From Microbacterium luteum (lineage in GTDB: Bacteria > Actinomycetota > Actinomycetes > Actinomycetales > Microbacteriaceae), in NCBI RefSeq assembly GCF_015277875.1, contig NZ_CP063814.1, positions 2,976,001 through 3,040,000 of the forward strand: a stretch of 64,000 nucleotides of DNA, in the 5' to 3' direction. Position 1 is the stretch's first letter, and every line of letters begins with the position of its first letter. The translations under genes and the position numbers were made by a program. Below the pieces are notes generated by a model. That model ran no database searches. It was not told the origin of the DNA and saw nothing but the letters and a program-made list of their open reading frames with translations. Of the stretch, positions 63,026 through 64,000 are shown one piece after another.

Positions 63026-63039
63026 GAAAGTGGGACATG
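63026..63039. repeat. Right arm of the split TGTCCCACTTTC palindrome
   Basis: GAAAGTGGGACATG, partner of 61313-61326 across the IS1380-type element. It is preceded by CATCGGTGGATCGAGGC at 62989-63005, the inverted counterpart of the left internal arm. Confidence 0.7.
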
Positions 63040-63101
63040 CCTCCGCCCCGCAACGCCTACCCTCCGGCGGACTTGCGCATCACGCGGCACTGGCTTATCG
63101 T

Positions 63102-63113
63102 TGAATCGATTCA
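63102..63113. promoter_or_regulatory. LacI-type operator of the rhamnose operon
   Basis: TGAATCGATTCA is a perfect 12-bp palindrome with the central CG typical of LacI-family operators, 24 bp before the mutarotase start. It differs from the TTGAAACGT sites further left, so a separate regulator (a rhamnose LacI/RhaR, not in this window) is likely. Confidence 0.65.
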
Positions 63114-63137
63114 TAGACGCCTGAGGAGCGCTACTCG

Positions 63138-63521
63138 ATGACGAGCCACACCCCGACGCGGGTCTGCTTCGAACTGCAGATCAAGCCCGAGCTCCTCGAC
63201 GAGTACATCGCCCGCCATTCTCCGGTCTGGCCCGAGATGCTCGTCGAGATCGCCGCCGCCGGGCGCCGCAACTACTCCCTCTTCCTCGCCGAGGGCGGCC
63301 GCCTCGTGGGCTACTACGAGACCGACGACGACGACGCGGCGCAGGCCTACCTCGCCGGCAGCGAGGTCGCCGCGCGATGGGAGGCCGACATGTCCCGATT
63401 CTTCGTCGACCTCTCCGGTCGCCCCGACCAGGCCGCCACCCCCCTCACCGAGATCTTCAACCTGCACGACCAGCTCGCTGCCACCGGCACGGCTCCGACC
63501 GAAGAAGGCACTGCATCATGA
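63138..63521 (+). CDS. rhaM: L-rhamnose mutarotase
   Basis: A 127-residue dimeric ferredoxin-like enzyme that interconverts alpha- and beta-L-rhamnose. Motifs RVCFELQIKPELLDEYIARHSPVWPEMLVEIAAAGRRNYSLFLAEGGRLVGYYETDDDDAA and VAARWEADMSRFF are diagnostic, including the conserved His in ARHSPVWPEM. TGAGGAG precedes the ATG. The stop overlaps the isomerase start by ATGA. It supplies the right anomer for catabolism of rhamnose released by the two GH78 enzymes. Confidence 0.93.
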   Translation: MTSHTPTRVCFELQIKPELLDEYIARHSPVWPEMLVEIAAAGRRNYSLFLAEGGRLVGYYETDDDDAAQAYLAGSEVAARWEADMSRFFVDLSGRPDQAATPLTEIFNLHDQLAATGTAPTEEGTAS

Positions 63522-64000
63522 CGACGCTGTCCGACGACATCCTCACCCAGCTCGAAGGCCAGGGCATCGAGCTGCCCAGCTGGGCGTTCGGCAACTCCGG
63601 CACCCGCTTCCGCGTGTGGACCACCGAAGGCACGCCGCGCGACCCGCGCGAGAAGATCGCCGACGCCGCGCAGGTCAACAAGCACACCGCGCTGGCGCCG
63701 TCGGTCGCCCTCCACATCCCGTGGGACACCGTCGACGACTACGCCGAGCTGCGCTCCTACGCCGAAGACCTCGGGGTCACTCTCGGAACGGTCAACTCCA
63801 ATACGTTCCAGGACGAGGACTACAAGTTCGGCGCCCTCACCCACCACGACGACCGCATCCGCCAGAAGGCGGTCGACCACCACCTCGAGTGCATCGACAT
63901 CATGGATGCGACCGGGTCGCGTGACCTCAAGATCTGGCTCGCCGAGGGATCGAACTATCCCGGCCAGATGGACATGCGCGCCCGGCAGGACCGCCTGAAC
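63518..64000 (+). CDS. rhaI: L-rhamnose isomerase (RhaI type), 3' end outside window
   Basis: The first ~161 residues of a xylose-isomerase-like TIM barrel: LTQLEGQGIELPSWAFGNSGTRFRVWTTEGTPRDPREKIADAAQVNKHTALAPSVALHIPWDTVDDYAELRSYAEDLGVTLGTVNSNTFQDEDYKFGALTHHDDRIRQKAVDHHLECIDIMDATGSRDLKIWLAEGSNYPGQ. This matches the Pseudomonas stutzeri/actinobacterial L-rhamnose isomerase group rather than RhaA. It converts L-rhamnose to L-rhamnulose; the kinase or aldolase genes presumably follow beyond the edge. The frame is open to the last base. Confidence 0.93.
   Translation, partial: MTTLSDDILTQLEGQGIELPSWAFGNSGTRFRVWTTEGTPRDPREKIADAAQVNKHTALAPSVALHIPWDTVDDYAELRSYAEDLGVTLGTVNSNTFQDEDYKFGALTHHDDRIRQKAVDHHLECIDIMDATGSRDLKIWLAEGSNYPGQMDMRARQDRLN

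Noticed and set aside
1..64000. tRNA, rRNA or other structured RNA genes
   Set aside because: No cloverleaf, rRNA or riboswitch-like sequence was recognised on either strand by eye; a covariance-model search would be needed to exclude small RNAs.

Overview
High-GC DNA (mostly G/C third codon positions, short intergenic gaps, many ATGA/TGATG overlaps, 13E12/DUF222 HNH gene, LPXTG surface protein, permease-ATPase fusion) points to an actinobacterium, most likely a Microbacterium-like member of the Microbacteriaceae. No database search was possible, so family names rest on motifs and recall.

Layout. 1-5.5 kb: end of a DHA2 MFS exporter, a DEAD-box helicase, an alpha/beta hydrolase and a MarR-MFS pair. 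5.5-15 kb: an MFS transporter and GntR regulator divergent from a seven-gene operon (erythrulose/dihydroxyacetone-type kinase, RpiB-like and TPI-like isomerases, OiaC-like decarboxylase, ApnO-like oxidoisomerase, SDR, ApnL-like lactonase). This reads as a D-apiose/D-apionate route to D-erythrose 4-phosphate. 15-30 kb: TetR-GH2 unit divergent from an operon of an oligopeptide-type ABC transporter with GH3, GH43 and GH78 hydrolases. 30.5-33.2 kb: an IS30-family element split by an IS256-family element. 33.2-37.2 kb: two nucleoside-hydrolase-like genes divergent from a GH63-like hydrolase. 37.3-44.6 kb: CUT1 sugar ABC system without ATPase, two tandem LacI regulators, an NAD-dependent epimerase/dehydratase and a SorC regulator. 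44.7-47.3 kb: a second GH78. 47.6-52.8 kb: an LPVTG-anchored surface protein and a 13E12 HNH protein. 52.9-61 kb: an Asp/Glu racemase-like gene divergent from an operon of GH127 (in-frame TGA), a RuBisCO-like protein (one-base frameshift), a DUF1537 kinase and a FAD/Fe-S oxidoreductase. 61-63.1 kb: tandem palindromic repeats and an IS1380-family element. 63.1 kb to the end: L-rhamnose mutarotase and the start of L-rhamnose isomerase.

Taken together this is an island for plant cell-wall or plant-glycoside sugars: enzymes that could release rhamnose, arabinose, xylose, glucose, galactose or glucuronate type residues, transporters, and catabolism of rhamnose and apiose (apiose occurs in rhamnogalacturonan II, apiogalacturonan and plant apiosides). 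Two apionate branches appear to be encoded: decarboxylation before phosphorylation (OiaC then kinase, 7.9-15 kb) and phosphorylation before decarboxylation (DUF1537 kinase plus RuBisCO-like protein, 55.6-58.2 kb). Both would feed the same two isomerases. The second branch carries two lesions in adjacent genes.

Regulation can be partly read. A GGTCAACCGGT-type site occurs at two loci 28 kb apart. A TTGAAACGT-type LacI site occurs five times in front of three transcription units. A perfect TGAATCGATTCA palindrome precedes the rhamnose genes.
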